Part shown: piece after piece, positions 10,397 to 21,616 of the stretch
Layout: every line of letters starts with the position of its first letter
Numbering within the stretch: position 1 is the first letter of the stretch
The notes under the pieces: model-generated
Databases searched by the model: none
Seen by the model: only the letters and a program-made list of their open reading frames with translations
What the model was told of the DNA's origin: nothing
Translations under genes and position numbers: made by a program
From: Adiantum capillus-veneris
Lineage: Eukaryota; Streptophyta; Polypodiopsida; Polypodiales; Pteridaceae
Length of the DNA: 64,000 bases
NCBI GenBank assembly: GCA_014529385.2
Contig: CM043943.1
Coordinates: 158,058,247 to 158,122,246 of the forward strand
Direction: 5' to 3'

Positions 10397-11266
10397 AGTA
10401 AAATTCAATAAGAATTGCAATGGCCTGTGGAAGGTATGGTCATCAAGCTAAGGATTGCATAGTATTTAAGCGCATGATGGCCAATAGAGCAACCTTAGCA
10501 TGGACAGACACACCTCAAGTGCTTGCATTGATGCTGGCCCCACCTCTTGAACAAACAGCACAACACATGGTACCTAGGGCCCAAAATGTTGTTCAAACAA
10601 CACCTTTACCACCTCTAGTGCTAGGACCGCAACCACCACATCCGAGAATCACTTCTGTGAATCAAGTAGGTTGTGAGTCATCTATTGCTGTTTGGAAGGC
10701 TGTGAGGAAGATATAGATCCTAATATTGCCTATGGGATGGATGTGCTTGAAGAAAGTCCACGATACTACATGAAGGACTATTGGGGACAAGTCAAACCTG
10801 TCTATCAAGTAGTTGCTCTTGCTGCAAGAGGCCAAAATATCAATTACACTTCTAAGAGACCACCTCTTCAATGCTATGAGTGTGGAGGTCCCATCGTGTA
10901 GCCGAGTGTCCTATTAGGCTACAAAAGAACTCCGCACTAATGCAAACCAATCAAGCGAGCATATCTACAATGCCGATACTCATGTGTAATCGATGTGGCA
11001 TAGATCATTTGATTGCCCAATGTCCAAATAATCCAAATGCAACGAAGATCACGCCATTAAACTTGATTGAGGTTATCGAGGAGCCATCACAAAGTATACT
11101 TGTGGTACCAGTAAACGTACTCACACAATCGCTTCTCCAAAAACAAAATTATATTCTTGAGGAAAGAGACACGGCATCAATCGCCCAATCTCAGAAAAAG
11201 AAGAAAACACAAAGGAAGAGATCGCAAAGGCAACGAAGTCAGACCCCAGTTCAAAGACCAACATAG
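10397..11266 (+). pseudogene. Zinc-knuckle region of nested-element gag (frameshifted)
   Basis: Three more knuckle-like motifs follow gag in alternating frames: ACGRYGHQAKDC at 10420, CYECGGP...RVAEC around 10873-10910, and CNRCGIDHLIAQC around 10985-11025. A lysine/arginine-rich tail (11190-11260) follows. An array of four knuckles is unusual for plant gag, which typically has one. Frame changes at about 10400, 10716 and 10895 show decay. Nucleic-acid binding is inferred from the motif only. Confidence 0.7.
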
Positions 11267-11289
11267 GGACTGGTGACGACCCCGTATAT

Positions 11290-11742
11290 ATGAATGACGC
11301 TGAAGAGGATTCTGATCCAGGTGAAACCATGGAGACCAAAACGACCACTAAGATAGAAACCAACAAGGAAGATCTTCATGAGCCACAATGGCTAGGATCC
11401 AAGAACAAGATAGGAACTTATCCAAACCCTACAGAGGAGATTGAGCGAGTCAAGCAATTAAGGAGTTTGGTAGAAGATACCCAAAGGGATCTAGAACCAG
11501 CACCTAGGAAGATCCAGATTACAGACACCGTGTTCCCTACCCAACAACAACCTTACCAAGTCCATAGACCCTTGGACATACCTAGTGTCATCCAAGAAGA
11601 AAGTGACTTAAAGTCATGGGAAAGTGGGCGTACTCACTTCTTGATGGAAAGAATTTTTACAGAGGGACTACCTGATCCTATCGAAGAAATGGAGATCCCA
11701 TCTCCCCACGTCAAGGGACTCAAGGCCAAAAGGTACCGTTAA
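11290..11742 (+). CDS. Acidic protein segment of unknown function (150 aa)
   Basis: An open frame between the gag tail and the protease, rich in Glu, Asp, Thr and Pro, with no domain I recognise. It is probably part of the same ancestral polyprotein, broken off by frameshifts on both sides. No ribosome-related or promoter signal supports independent translation. Confidence 0.4.
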   Translation: MNDAEEDSDPGETMETKTTTKIETNKEDLHEPQWLGSKNKIGTYPNPTEEIERVKQLRSLVEDTQRDLEPAPRKIQITDTVFPTQQQPYQVHRPLDIPSVIQEESDLKSWESGRTHFLMERIFTEGLPDPIEEMEIPSPHVKGLKAKRYR

Positions 11743-11862
11743 ACATTGCCAAATTGATGGATTTCATGTCTTCAGAAGTTAGAACCACCATCATGTCCAA
11801 ACTATATAAAGACCCCGAGCTAGTCTCAGCTCTTCGAGCCTTCCTCAATGGAGAACTAAAGT

Positions 11863-12422
11863 TTGGGGATAGATGGAGTTGGGGAGATGCCAATAGAGGA
11901 GGAATACATAGATCCACAACCCAACCTAGATGAGAACCTTGTTATAGAAATACCTGTTAACAAGTTGGGACAATACTTTGAGGGTGATGAATCCAATGCG
12001 ACCATACCAATCACTACTAAGGGATCAACTGTGAAGGGAATCCTTGATGGTGGCGCTGGGGTTAGCATTGTGACTAAAAATTGTTGGGAAACTATGGGAA
12101 GACCTCACCTTGTGACCACAACCATTGTAGTGAAGATGGCCAATGGGTCTATCGTTAAACCTATTGGGATGCTAACCTATTGGGATGCTAACCTATTGGG
12201 ATGCTAGAAGATCTCAAGATCAAGGTCTTTGGACATAAAATAAGGATTACCTTCATTGTTATGGATTTCTCCAAACACACTATGGCATCGGAGATGATCT
12301 TAGGACGTCCTTTCATGAGGGAAGAAAAATGGTGCATGACTGGTCTAAAAACCATGTCTACCTATAGTTCCAAGATTCTATCATTCGAGTGGATCTTGAA
12401 ACTGATCGAGCACATCCCCTAG
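11863..12422 (+). pseudogene. Retropepsin-like aspartic protease of nested element (frameshifted)
   Basis: The active-site-like ILDGGAGVSIVT (about residues 61-72 of the first frame) is followed by VVKMANGSIVKPIGML. A shifted frame from 12201 continues with EDLKIKVFGHKIRI and the typical LGRPFM. Asp-Gly-Gly-Ala replaces the usual Asp-Ser/Thr-Gly-Ala; the same DGGA occurs in the Tat-type element at 58591-63141, so it may still be functional chemistry. The frame was broken by the 16-bp repeat expansion at 12160-12206. Confidence 0.75.
12160..12206 (+). repeat. 16-bp tandem repeat, about 3 copies, inside protease
   Basis: CCTATTGGGATGCTAA occurs at 12160-12175 and 12176-12191, and in part at 12192-12206. 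Two extra units add 32 bp and shift the frame. Removing them would rejoin KPIGML to EDLKIKVFG. Confidence 0.93.
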
Positions 12423-13297
12423 GAAACAGGTTGATAATTGATCATAGATCTGACACCACAGTTCACTCGGCCCCATTGCAGTATTGTTACACGTGTAAAG
12501 CGGAGACTGATGTTGGGGAAGATTCTCCTTATATGGATGTACTACCAGGGATGACTGAGTCGAACAATGTGGATTGGGTCCACCTAGCAGCAACCATAGA
12601 CACTTGGGGAAACAAGGGGATGACTTGGGTAACACCTGAGGGGGGTGAAATGCCCGTACCCTTAAATATGCTACAAGCAATGCATATAGCTTCTGACAAG
12701 ACTCTTCCTAATATAACGAAGAAAACATACAAGTGGGTCCCTAAAGCTTCTTTAGCGACCATAGCTAGTGCTAAAAAACAAAAGCCTTGTGAGAAACGTC
12801 CCACTCGCCCCAAGAAATGTAAGGAAACGTGGCGTTGGATTGCTAAACGACTATTGGAAACCCAAGGCTACTATCAAGGAAATGATCAAATCTGGGTGCC
12901 AAAAAGTAGATTGTGTTCTTACCTGTCACCGGGCCCATGTGAGCTCAATCCTGTAGCTCCAAAACAAATTGACGATCGTGGAAAGAAAAAAATCACAGAA
13001 TGCTACACACCCGCTCCAGAGCTAGTTTGGGTACCAAAGAAAGAACGATTTCTTCCACCTAGCTCCGGAAGGGGGGAGTCCCATGAAGCTTCTAGCTCCT
13101 CATGTAATGCATCCATAGAGGTAAAAGCTTCTCCACAGCCTCCACCTACAATAATGGACCTCCATAAAGCTACAAAGGAATCCACACCTCCCACTGTTCC
13201 AGAATCACCTGATGAACCACTTCAAGTTCGATCGTGGGAGAGTTCCTTACCACCCTTGCAACTCGACGAGGCACCTAAGGTAATAGAAAACTACTAG
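12389..13297 (+). CDS. Protein of nested element with repeated W-V-P-K motifs (302 aa), unknown
   Basis: The open frame overlaps the protease end and probably continues the same polyprotein (upstream in frame it reads FQDSIIRVDLE). Three WVPK-type motifs occur: YKWVPKASL, QIWVPKSRL and LVWVPKKER, spaced about 65-70 and 80 residues apart, plus WRWIAKRLL. Cys and Lys are frequent; the C-terminal third is Ser/Pro-rich. The position after protease is where RT would normally sit, but no RT motif is seen. Function unknown. Confidence 0.5.
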   Translation: MDLETDRAHPLGNRLIIDHRSDTTVHSAPLQYCYTCKAETDVGEDSPYMDVLPGMTESNNVDWVHLAATIDTWGNKGMTWVTPEGGEMPVPLNMLQAMHIASDKTLPNITKKTYKWVPKASLATIASAKKQKPCEKRPTRPKKCKETWRWIAKRLLETQGYYQGNDQIWVPKSRLCSYLSPGPCELNPVAPKQIDDRGKKKITECYTPAPELVWVPKKERFLPPSSGRGESHEASSSSCNASIEVKASPQPPPTIMDLHKATKESTPPTVPESPDEPLQVRSWESSLPPLQLDEAPKVIENY

Positions 13298-14314
13298 CAA
13301 AAATCCTCACCTATTACCAACTGGAACAATTGGTTTCAAAGGGTGACGAGCACATTTCAAATGGTATGATCTACCCAAGGAAGGGGGGAGTGTTTGCTGA
13401 CATCCATCATTCACTTGCTTCCCTCTCAACCTTCCTCCCTGACCTCTTAATCTCCAATCTTAGGGAATGTATATATAAAGCCTTATACTCACAAAAAACA
13501 AAAATAATAAAGAGCAAGAGCAATTAGAAAACGAGTATGCACAATAAAAGTCAAAACATTGACCCAGACCCCCCAAAGTTACAAAATTAAAATGCTGAAA
13601 ACGAACAAACAAAAAAATCAAAGTGCCACAATGTAAAATCTTAAGCTGGAAGAGAAACCTCAGCTTGATTTGCTACTCCACTCACATGTATCACCTATGG
13701 TACTAGAGCCCTAGAGGTTCCCAATGTGGGCGCTTTTCCTTGAAAAGCAAAAAACCCAAGTGATACAAAATAAGCACACACATCAAAATTGAATCACTGT
13801 GAAAAGACTTTGGGGGGTCAAAGAAAAGTAAATAAGTCAGGTGATGATTTCATGAGAATTCCTTTTATCGTAGCTTAACTACAAGGTCTTCTAGGTATAG
13901 CCTCTAGTCAGCCCTCGGACATGAAATACTTGGCTCTCACGATTAAACAACTTAATTGACCAGAGAAAATTGAGAAGCTTACCCATGGTATTAATAGTCG
14001 ATCTTTAGTGCCTTTCGACCGTTAAATTAGGGACCCTAGACTTGCTAAATTTTTTACCTTTACAACTATTTATGCATTTGATTATATTGCAATTTAATAT
14101 TTATTGCTGACAAATGGTTTAGAATTATGCTACCAATCAATTTGTCTACCTAAAACTGCATATGCTTTTTAATTGTATATGAGAATACAATTACTGTGCC
14201 AATGTTGTTTGATTTTGCAGTGATTGAAGAAGGCTAAGGACATTCATCTCAAATGCTCTTCCACCTCAACGAACGAGCTTCAACTCAATAGCTTGTGAGG
14301 ATGGAATCTATATC
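13298..14314 (+). other. 3' noncoding region of nested element
   Basis: AT-rich DNA with many stops in all frames. I see nothing beyond a possible remnant of a Pro/Glu-rich frame. Confidence 0.6.
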
Positions 14315-14327
14315 AGGAAGGGGGGCA
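14315..14327 (+). promoter_or_regulatory. Polypurine tract of nested element
   Basis: AGGAAGGGGGG followed by CA lies directly before the TGTTAACC start of the 3' LTR. This is the primer site for plus-strand DNA synthesis. Confidence 0.85.
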
Positions 14328-14629
14328 TGTTAACCCTCATGCACATTCCTATCACCTACGACGGACGCTGTATTATTTATTTGGTAGAGTCAGGCACCGG
14401 GCTTGTCGGTCCAATAGGAAAAGGGTAAGAGTGATCGCCAATGAGAGGTGCACTCTAACTGGAACATTCAAGGGATTAGCTGGCTAAGCATGGGCACCCG
14501 AGTGTGAATGGGGCGAGCTCATATAAAAATCAACTAAACCTAAAATTCACTCATTCTCTCATTTGTGCAATTGAAGAGTGCTCTTGCTCCATCTCCATCT
14601 TCTTCTTCTTCATCTCCTTGTGTGTGTGT

Positions 14630-14700
<71 letters not shown>

Positions 14701-14937
14701 CGATCGAGCATTGCGGCGGCACGACGGCGGCGAGGCGGTTGAGCGCGGCGTAGCGGCATCTCCCTCTTCTTCGCGGCGAGGAATCCTCCATGACAGCAAG
14801 CGTAGAGCGGTGAGTGACACACCATCACCATCTTTGAGCTTACTAGTTTAGGCTAGTTACGTACTTGGAACCATTTGTGGCTCGCACACAATGTATCGGC
14901 AAGTTCCTTGCATTGACACGTGCGACAGACGCGCACA
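14328..14937 (+). repeat. 3' LTR of nested element (610 bp)
   Basis: Starts TGTTAACCCTCATGC and ends GCGCACA. It contains a TATA-like TATAAAA at 14522-14528 and a compound (GT)n(GA)n microsatellite at about 14620-14700, followed by a GC-rich stretch. The 5' copy is truncated, so the element can no longer transcribe normally from its own LTR. Confidence 0.9.
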
Positions 14938-14942
14938 CTAAT

Positions 14943-15539
14943 GGAGCTTAAAGACCTTAGGGTTAACTTCATTAAAGACCTCCAAAGGTTAGTGTTAAAA
15001 TTCCTTAGACCTAGGATTTTAGGCAAGCTAGGGATGTACTTGAGGTGGGAACCCGGCCCAAGCTTGAGGTGCTTGTCATGTTTGCTGAATAAGGTGCTTG
15101 AGGTGCTTCATGACTAAGGTGCTTGCGGGGCTTAAGGTGTTTGTTCCAAAAGTCAACAAAATCGCTACATATGGGGGGGCAAGCCCTACTTGTAGGAGCA
15201 TGAGAGAAAACACACACACCCTCACTCAACGCAAGCCTAGTCTAAAGAGGCAACAAGGATACATGTCAAGCTCCTTTCCATGTTGCGCACATAAGGTGCT
15301 TAAAGCCTATTGGTTGGCCTCTAAAGGGGTCCAATAAGCTTTAAGCTAATTAAATTAATTTTTAAAGCATTTATCAAGTCCTCTCTCTCAAAGGGGAAAG
15401 GAGGACACTTGTCCAAAGGCTACCTCTATTGCTAGTTGTGACCAAGGCTTGTGATTGGCTAGGCTTGAGACAGCCAATGAGCCACAAGCATGATCTAGAA
15501 GAGGGGGTCGACCATACAAGTAGAGGGATTTCTTGAGAG

Positions 15540-15582
<43 letters not shown>

Positions 15583-16259
15583 GTGTAAAGTGCTGAGTGC
15601 AAGAACTTCATCTCGTTCTCCAAGCTTGTTGAGAAAATGAGAGCCTACACCAACACTCTTGGCTATGGAATGCAAACTAACCAAGAGCCATGCTCCAATG
15701 ATAAATCTTGCCACCTTCTCCATCTTCATTACTATGCTATTATGATATGCTAAGCAAGAAGAGTGATGACAAGTGAGGAACTATTTCTTTCTCGTAAGAA
15801 TGTTTCTTCTTCCTCTTCCCTACCCTCATTCCTTGCTAGCTCTCTCCACTTTAGAAGGTGTTTGAGGTCTTGGGACTGAGGCCGGGGACAAGTTAAAGCT
15901 TTCATTTAGCTAAGTTATGAACATAATTGTGGTGCATGAAGCTCTCAATCTTCATTGCACCATCAAGGTCTCAAGGAACACAAATCTTGTATAGACCAAG
16001 TCTCTCTTTATGGGAGAAATTATAATACAAAAGCCTTTTGAAGGGGGGACCGACTCCACATAAATTTGGTCCTCACCTGTTGTCAAGTTCTCTAAGTCTC
16101 TTTCTTGCAATGTATTGTTCATGTCAAGTAATTAAGTGTAATGGTTATGTTGCTACCTCTAATCAAGTTAATCTATTCTTTCAAAGTAGTCTCATAAAAT
16201 GCTCACTACAGTTTTCTTTATTCCGCTATTCTCAATGATCATAGGCCATTTCCATTACA
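14943..16259 (+). repeat. 5' LTR of outer gypsy element, second part
   Basis: It resumes at GGAGCTTAAAGACC and aligns with 22192-23582. It carries a (CT)n tract at about 15541-15579 and ends CCATTACA immediately before the primer-binding site. Confidence 0.92.
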
Positions 16260-16260
16260 T

Positions 16261-16273
16261 TGGTATCAAAGCT
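16261..16273 (+). promoter_or_regulatory. Primer-binding site of outer gypsy element
   Basis: TGGTATCAAAGCT follows the LTR end after one base. It is complementary to initiator-Met tRNA except for one position. Confidence 0.9.
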
Positions 16274-16665
16274 ATTGGTTTCTCTTTTCTTGCTTAAGAA
16301 GAGAGGTCCTTAAGTTGTCCATGAAAGGTTGGACATGTTTATTGCAATAGGGTAAGTGGGACAGGGATCTATTATCTTGGTTGAAAAGGACTTAGTTTGA
16401 GGTACATCGTTGGGAACTATAGTCTTTATAATGGAGTTTATCGGGGCTTGCCTTTGGATTAACCATTATTGAGCTACTAGAAAGCTGACAGGAACCATAA
16501 TCAACCGAGCAATGTTAGACCCTCTCCACTACTCTTTTTAATCAACAGTCTCTAAACCACGGGTGTGGCTGCTTGAGAGCTGATTTTCAAAAGTAAATAA
16601 GAGTAGCAACTAAGGTTTTTTAGGGTACCAAATCACAAAGTAGCATATATATAAGTTTAGTTAGG

Positions 16666-17895
16666 ATGACTGACAATAGTAAAGAGAGTAGAATGAATAT
16701 TGACAACTTTGATTTTGCACATGAAGGTGCTACTGATGATGCCCCAATGTTTGTGAACTACCTTGCTTGTTACTAGGTTACAACAAGCTATGGGCAACCC
16801 TGCTTTGCAAGTCGAAGTTACCCAACAACTTTGTGCTTATGGGATTTCCCTACCTCTCCAAGAAGAGAGAGAGCTTAGGAAGCCTCTTGTTGAGACTTCC
16901 AAAATAAGACTCTCTCCGATAAGAGAAGAGGAGGAATCCAATGAAAAAGTAAGAAGTGAATTCCCGAATTCCTCTGAAGACGTGTCTCCACGAAGACGGC
17001 AGTCTCGCGATGATCCCCAACTCCTCCTAAGAGGAAAAGATCATCCTATAGTCCTCTCTTCATCACTCCAAAAGGAAAGAGAGGAAACAAAGGAAGAAAA
17101 AGGCAAGAACGAGGCCACCCTCTTCTCCTTCCTCCTTTTCCAACGAAAACAACAATTATTCTCCTAGAGAATACAAGAGGAGAGGACATCACAAATCCTA
17201 CCCAGCTTGGAAAAGGTCCCAAAATCTAAAGAAGTGCAAAGAGGGAGGAAAGAGTATCCCTTTTCTCACCTATGATGGCACCTTTGGTGCTATCAACAAA
17301 GTCTTGGCCTTTATCTAGCAATTTGATGTGGCCTTTGGAGATGAGGGCTTCACAGAGTCCTCCAAGCTACACCATGTAGCTATGCACTTTTTAAAATTTG
17401 CTCGTCAATGGTGGGCTAGCCTTCGTGGAAACGGTGAAGCCCTACAGACATGGAAAACTCTACAAGTTTCCATCATGAAGCAAATTCCTTACAAGCGATA
17501 CAAAGGACAAAGTGCTTACCGAATGGAAAAGTTTGAAGTTGCTCTTCAACGAGTCTATCCATAAATATGTTGACAAGTTTTGGGATTTACATCTCAAGGC
17601 TACTATCTTTCAAAAAATAGAATTTTTTGAGCAAAAACAACAATTTTGTGTGGGATTACCTAAAGAAATGGCCAAGTATGTCAACTCGCAACGGATTGCT
17701 ACTATCACCAAAGTAATCCACCACACTATGGTTGCTTCATGCATCAATTTCCAACAAGGGGCTAAAAGGAATGCCAAGTCCATGGAAAACAAAGATCAAA
17801 CTGATGCAAAGGGGAAGAACAATGCCCAAAACTCTTCCCAAGGCAATTCCAACAACAACAACAACAACAATTGGTCCAAGGAGAAGGGAGTTTAA
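16666..17895 (+). pseudogene. Gag of outer gypsy element (broken)
   Basis: It begins ATG at 16666 (MTDNSKESRMNIDNFDFAHE), matching the gag start of the other two copies. A frameshift near 16765 turns the conserved NYLVTRLQQAMGN out of frame. After an Arg/Ser-rich linker, the capsid-like region is open at 17328-17564 (MHFLKFARQWW) and, in another frame, at 17512-17895 (YVDKFWDLHLKA, NFQQGAKRNAK). Confidence 0.82.
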
Positions 17896-18570
17896 AAAGG
17901 TAAAAATAAACTCTTTCCTGAAGAGCTAGAAGCTTTTAGTAAGGACCACAAATGCTTCAAGTGTGGGGAGCAAGGACGTGGCTACTGTTCTTGCCCCAAA
18001 AGAAATACCCGCAATGAGACTCCTAGAGCTTCTATGATCGAAGCTCCAAAAGATGATGCTCATTGCAAAGGATCACCTCTCTCCTATGCTTGGATAAAGG
18101 TAAGAGAGAATGACGCCTTCATCCAGTTTGACCCTGACTCTTGACCCTAGCTCTACTCACAATTTCATATCACGGAGTTGGCCACCAAGTTAGGCATTCA
18201 AGCTCATGAGATGGGAGATGTTGTTGTAGCCGATGGAGCATTCAAGGGGCAAGAAGCCACAGTTACTCCCTTGATTGGGAAATTGAGGCTTCATGTCCAA
18301 GGCTATGTTGACAAAGAATATTTCTTCATCTCTCCTCTCAAGAATGAAGATGTCATCCTAGGGGCACCATGGTTTGACCATATGGCTGTTAATGTGAAGT
18401 TCCTTGAAAGAAGGTTGTATTCCAAGTACAATGAAAAGAACATGTACATACATGCTAATGAGCCTGGGTGTACCATACCCCTTGTAAATTCTCCCGCTTT
18501 TGACAGATCAATGAAAAGCTCAGTTTCCTCGTATATGATTTTTTTTCAAAGAGTATCTAAATGATGCTAA
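17896..18570 (+). pseudogene. Zinc knuckle and protease of outer gypsy element (broken)
   Basis: CFKCGEQGRGYCSC at about 17953-17992 is a CCHC knuckle with the His position changed (GYCSC for the usual GHxxxxC). The protease site follows in a disrupted form (a stop inside FDPDS.P..), then ELATKLGIQAHEMGD and LGAPWFDHM in a frame open at 18178-18564. Confidence 0.78.
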
Positions 18571-18599
18571 TGTTCTAACAAAACAAAATGGTAGCAATC

Positions 18600-19240
18600 A
18601 AGAAGAATTAGGCTTGTCTAATTTTCTAAATAGACCAAGATGTGTTTATCGATGACATCCCTATGGAGTTACCTCCAAAACGAGGGGATGATGACCATAT
18701 GATAGAGCTTCTACCTGGAAGCTCACCGCCTAATAAACCTCCTTATAGAGTTTCTCAAGCTCAACAAGAGGAGATTATGAGGCAAGTATAAGAATTGGTA
18801 GACAAAGGGATGGTGAGGCTTAGTTCCTCTCCCTTTTGTTCTCTAGTCCTTTTAGTGCAAAAGAAAGATGGTACATACCGCATGTGTGTGGACTATCGAG
18901 CAATAAATCATATCACTATCAAAAACAAATTTTATGTACCACAAGTAGAAGATCTGTTTGATAAGCTACAAGGCTCTACCTACTTCAGTAGGATTGACCT
19001 TAAAAGTGGCTAGCATCAAATAAGGATAGTGAATGAAGTTATCATAAAGACCGCATTCCCTACAACGTTTGGTTAGTCATGCCTTTGATTTGACAAATGC
19101 TTCAACCGCGTTCAACCGTCTAATGGAGATATTTTTTTGACCCCACCGTAAGTTCACTGGAGTGTTCTTTGATGATATCATCATCTACTCCAAGTCCTTG
19201 GAGGAGCACAAGCAACATCTCTAGGTAGTTTTTCAATCTT
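18600..19240 (+). pseudogene. Reverse transcriptase of outer gypsy element (broken)
   Basis: RT motifs appear in order: PPNKPPYRVSQAQQEEIMRQ, LVQKKDGTYRMCVDYRAIN, VEDLFDKLQGSTYFSRIDLK, then FFDDIIIYSKS with the catalytic Asp pair. Several stops and a small deletion near 19070 (GL.VMPF) break it. Confidence 0.85.
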
Positions 19241-20067
19241 TGAGGGAGAACAAGCTTTTTATCAATCAAATAAAGAGTGAATTTTTCCTTCAAGAGATTC
19301 AATACCTAGGTCATATTATCTCTCAAGATGGTATCCGTATGGATCCATCCAAGTTGGAGGTAATAAAAGCCTGGCCTAATCCAAAGAATCTACATGAGCT
19401 ACGAAGCTTTATTGATATGTGTGCACACTATAGACGCTTCATAGCAAAGTTCTCTCAAATAGCACGACCATTACATGACTTAACAAAGAAGAACGTTAAG
19501 TACTCATAGACTGCTAAAGAGAAAAATTCTTTTGACAAGCTCAAAGAGAAGCTTGCCTCCCAACCAGTGCTTATTCTTCTGGATCTCTCAAAGCCATTTG
19601 AGGTCAAATGTAATGCTTGTGGTGATTGCCTTGGACCCGTTTTTCTTCAAGAAGGCCATGCCATAGCATATGAGAGCCGAAGGCTCAATGACGATGAACG
19701 GATCTTGGGCATATATGAAAAAGAGCTTTTAGCTGTTTTACATGCCCATACACATGGAAGCACTATCTATTGGGGCCTCCATTTAGTTTGCGAATGAACC
19801 ACCAAAGTCTCAAATACTTCATGACACAAACGAAGCTTTTCGACAAGAAAATGAGGTGGGCAAATTTTCTTTTGCAATTTAATTTTCATATTGCTCACAT
19901 TGCTGGTAAGCATAATCAAGTGGCCGATGCACTATCATGACGATCGAGGGTAAATGCGATGTCTATAGCAATTTAATTTTCATATTGCTCACATTGCTGG
20001 TAATTTTCATAATCAAGTGACCGATGCACTATCATGACGATTGAGGGTAAATGCGATGTCTATAGCA
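19240..20067 (+). pseudogene. RNase H region of outer gypsy element (broken, with tandem duplication)
   Basis: The connection and RNase H domains are read as QEIQYLGHIISQDGI, HYRRFIAKFSQIARPLHDL, NACGDCLGPVFLQEGHAIAY and IAHIAGKHNQVADALS. 19875-19968 is repeated at 19969-20067, duplicating the C-terminal HIAHIAG segment. The second copy carries a 5-6 bp insertion. Confidence 0.82.
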
Positions 20068-21500
20068 ACTCACAATGATCTATCTTCCATGATAGATGAG
20101 TACGCTATACTGACCCTGATTTTAAAGACATAATGTCATCCCTTGCCTTAGGAAAGAAAGAGGAACCATTCACCTTGCTGGATGGTTATCTTCTCCATGG
20201 CAACATGCTATGTGTTACTCGCTCCCTTCATGAGAAAGTCATGTATGAATCCCATACTCCTCCCTATGCGGGGCATCGAGGGATTCAACCTACTCTTTGA
20301 GGAGTAGAAACATACTTCTATTGGCCTACCATGAAAGCGGACATACAAGGGTATGTATCCAAATGTGTGATATGCCAAAAGACAAAAGGATAGAGGGAAG
20401 AAACCTTGATTACTTCAGCCATTGCCAATCCCTAATTTTCCATGGGAGAGTATATCCATGGATTTTATCTTTGGATTACCCAAGTCTATCCATGGGAATA
20501 CGAGAATATGGAAAATAGTCAACAGGTTTAGCAAGCAAGCACACTTTATTCCTATCAAAAAGACTATTAAGTCACACCAAATGGAAACCTTCTTCATATT
20601 TCATATTTTCAAAGACCATGGATTGCCAACATCCATCGTGTTAGATAGAGATCTTAGAATGACCAGTAATTTCTAGAAAGGTCTCTTTGAAAATCTATGC
20701 CTATCACCCACAAACGGATGGCCAAAGTGAGATAGCCAATCTTACGATTCTCGATCTACTAAAGACTTATGTTATAGAAGTAGATCAATGCTCACTATGG
20801 GAGAATTACTTACACCTTGAAGAGTATGCATACAATAATACTGTCCATACGGAAAGGCACCTTTTGAGATCAAAGAGGGAAGACCTAAAAATCCCTTGCT
20901 ACTTAAAGTACATGGGAAGATCTTCGTTGCCGATGAGTATAGCCATGACCTACACGAATCTTTCCAAAAGATTAAGGTGTCTATATCCATCTCTCAACAA
21001 AGGTAAAAGGTTGTTGTTGCTGATAAGCACAAAAGGTCCTTAACGTTCAAGGAAAATTATTGGGTCTTACTCAAGTTTCCCGAGGCTTGATTGAGGCAAA
21101 CAACGGGCAAAAATCCTACGAGCCACCAAAAGTATAATGCTAAACTAGCAAAATGATACTATGGTCCCTTTCAAATCTTGAAGCCAATCAATGACATGGC
21201 TTATCAACTCAAGTTGCCCAACCATTGGCTCATACACAATGCTTTTCATGTGAGCCTACTCAAGCCCTACAAAGGAGAGCCACCAAAAAACCCAATTATT
21301 GAAGATCTCCCTAGAAATCGAAGACCACGAAAAGGTGCTACAACCCAAAGCTATCCTTCGACATGAAGACAAGGTGCTACGGCATGGTAAGATTATCCGG
21401 TGATATCTTATTAAATTAAGAAATTATCCTTTTGAAGATGCTATATGGATGCAAGGAACATAGCTTGAGGATAGTATGAACCTTGTCAATGCTTACGATG
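20068..21500 (+). pseudogene. Integrase and chromodomain-like tail of outer gypsy element (broken)
   Basis: The HHCC zinc-binding part is recognisable (HTPPYAGHRGIQ ... CVICQKTKG). Catalytic core segments follow: ISMDFIFGLPKSIHG, a degraded second Asp block and DGQSEIANL with the Glu. The C-terminal module reads [20 protein letters not shown] and then, around 21360-21470 in changing frames, a chromodomain-like LRH.DKVLRHG...YLIKFKNYPFEDA. Chromodomains target chromoviruses to chromatin. Stops are frequent. Confidence 0.8.
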
Positions 21501-21616
21501 CTACACTAGAGTAAGCAAATGTAAATGTTTCTTTTAAATGATCAATGTTTTTGTCTTATAAGACTAGGTCTCTCTTTTTAGTGTGCACAAATTTAAGTAG
21601 TATGCATTCTTAGAAT

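Larger units (their letters stand above)
9256..14937 (+). mobile_element. Nested non-autonomous LTR retrotransposon with gag and protease only (TR-GAG-like)
   Basis: The ends TGTTAACC and CGCACA are flanked by CTAAT at 9251-9255 and 14938-14942. The outer LTR resumes without loss after the second CTAAT. The 3' LTR is 14328-14937 (610 bp). Only 121 bp of the 5' LTR remain. The interior encodes a gag, four zinc-knuckle-like motifs, an aspartic protease and a Trp-motif protein, then about 1 kb of noncoding DNA. I see no RT, RNase H or integrase motif in any frame. Elements of this design are known in plants as terminal-repeat retrotransposons with a GAG domain; they would depend on another element's polymerase. 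Confidence 0.88.
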
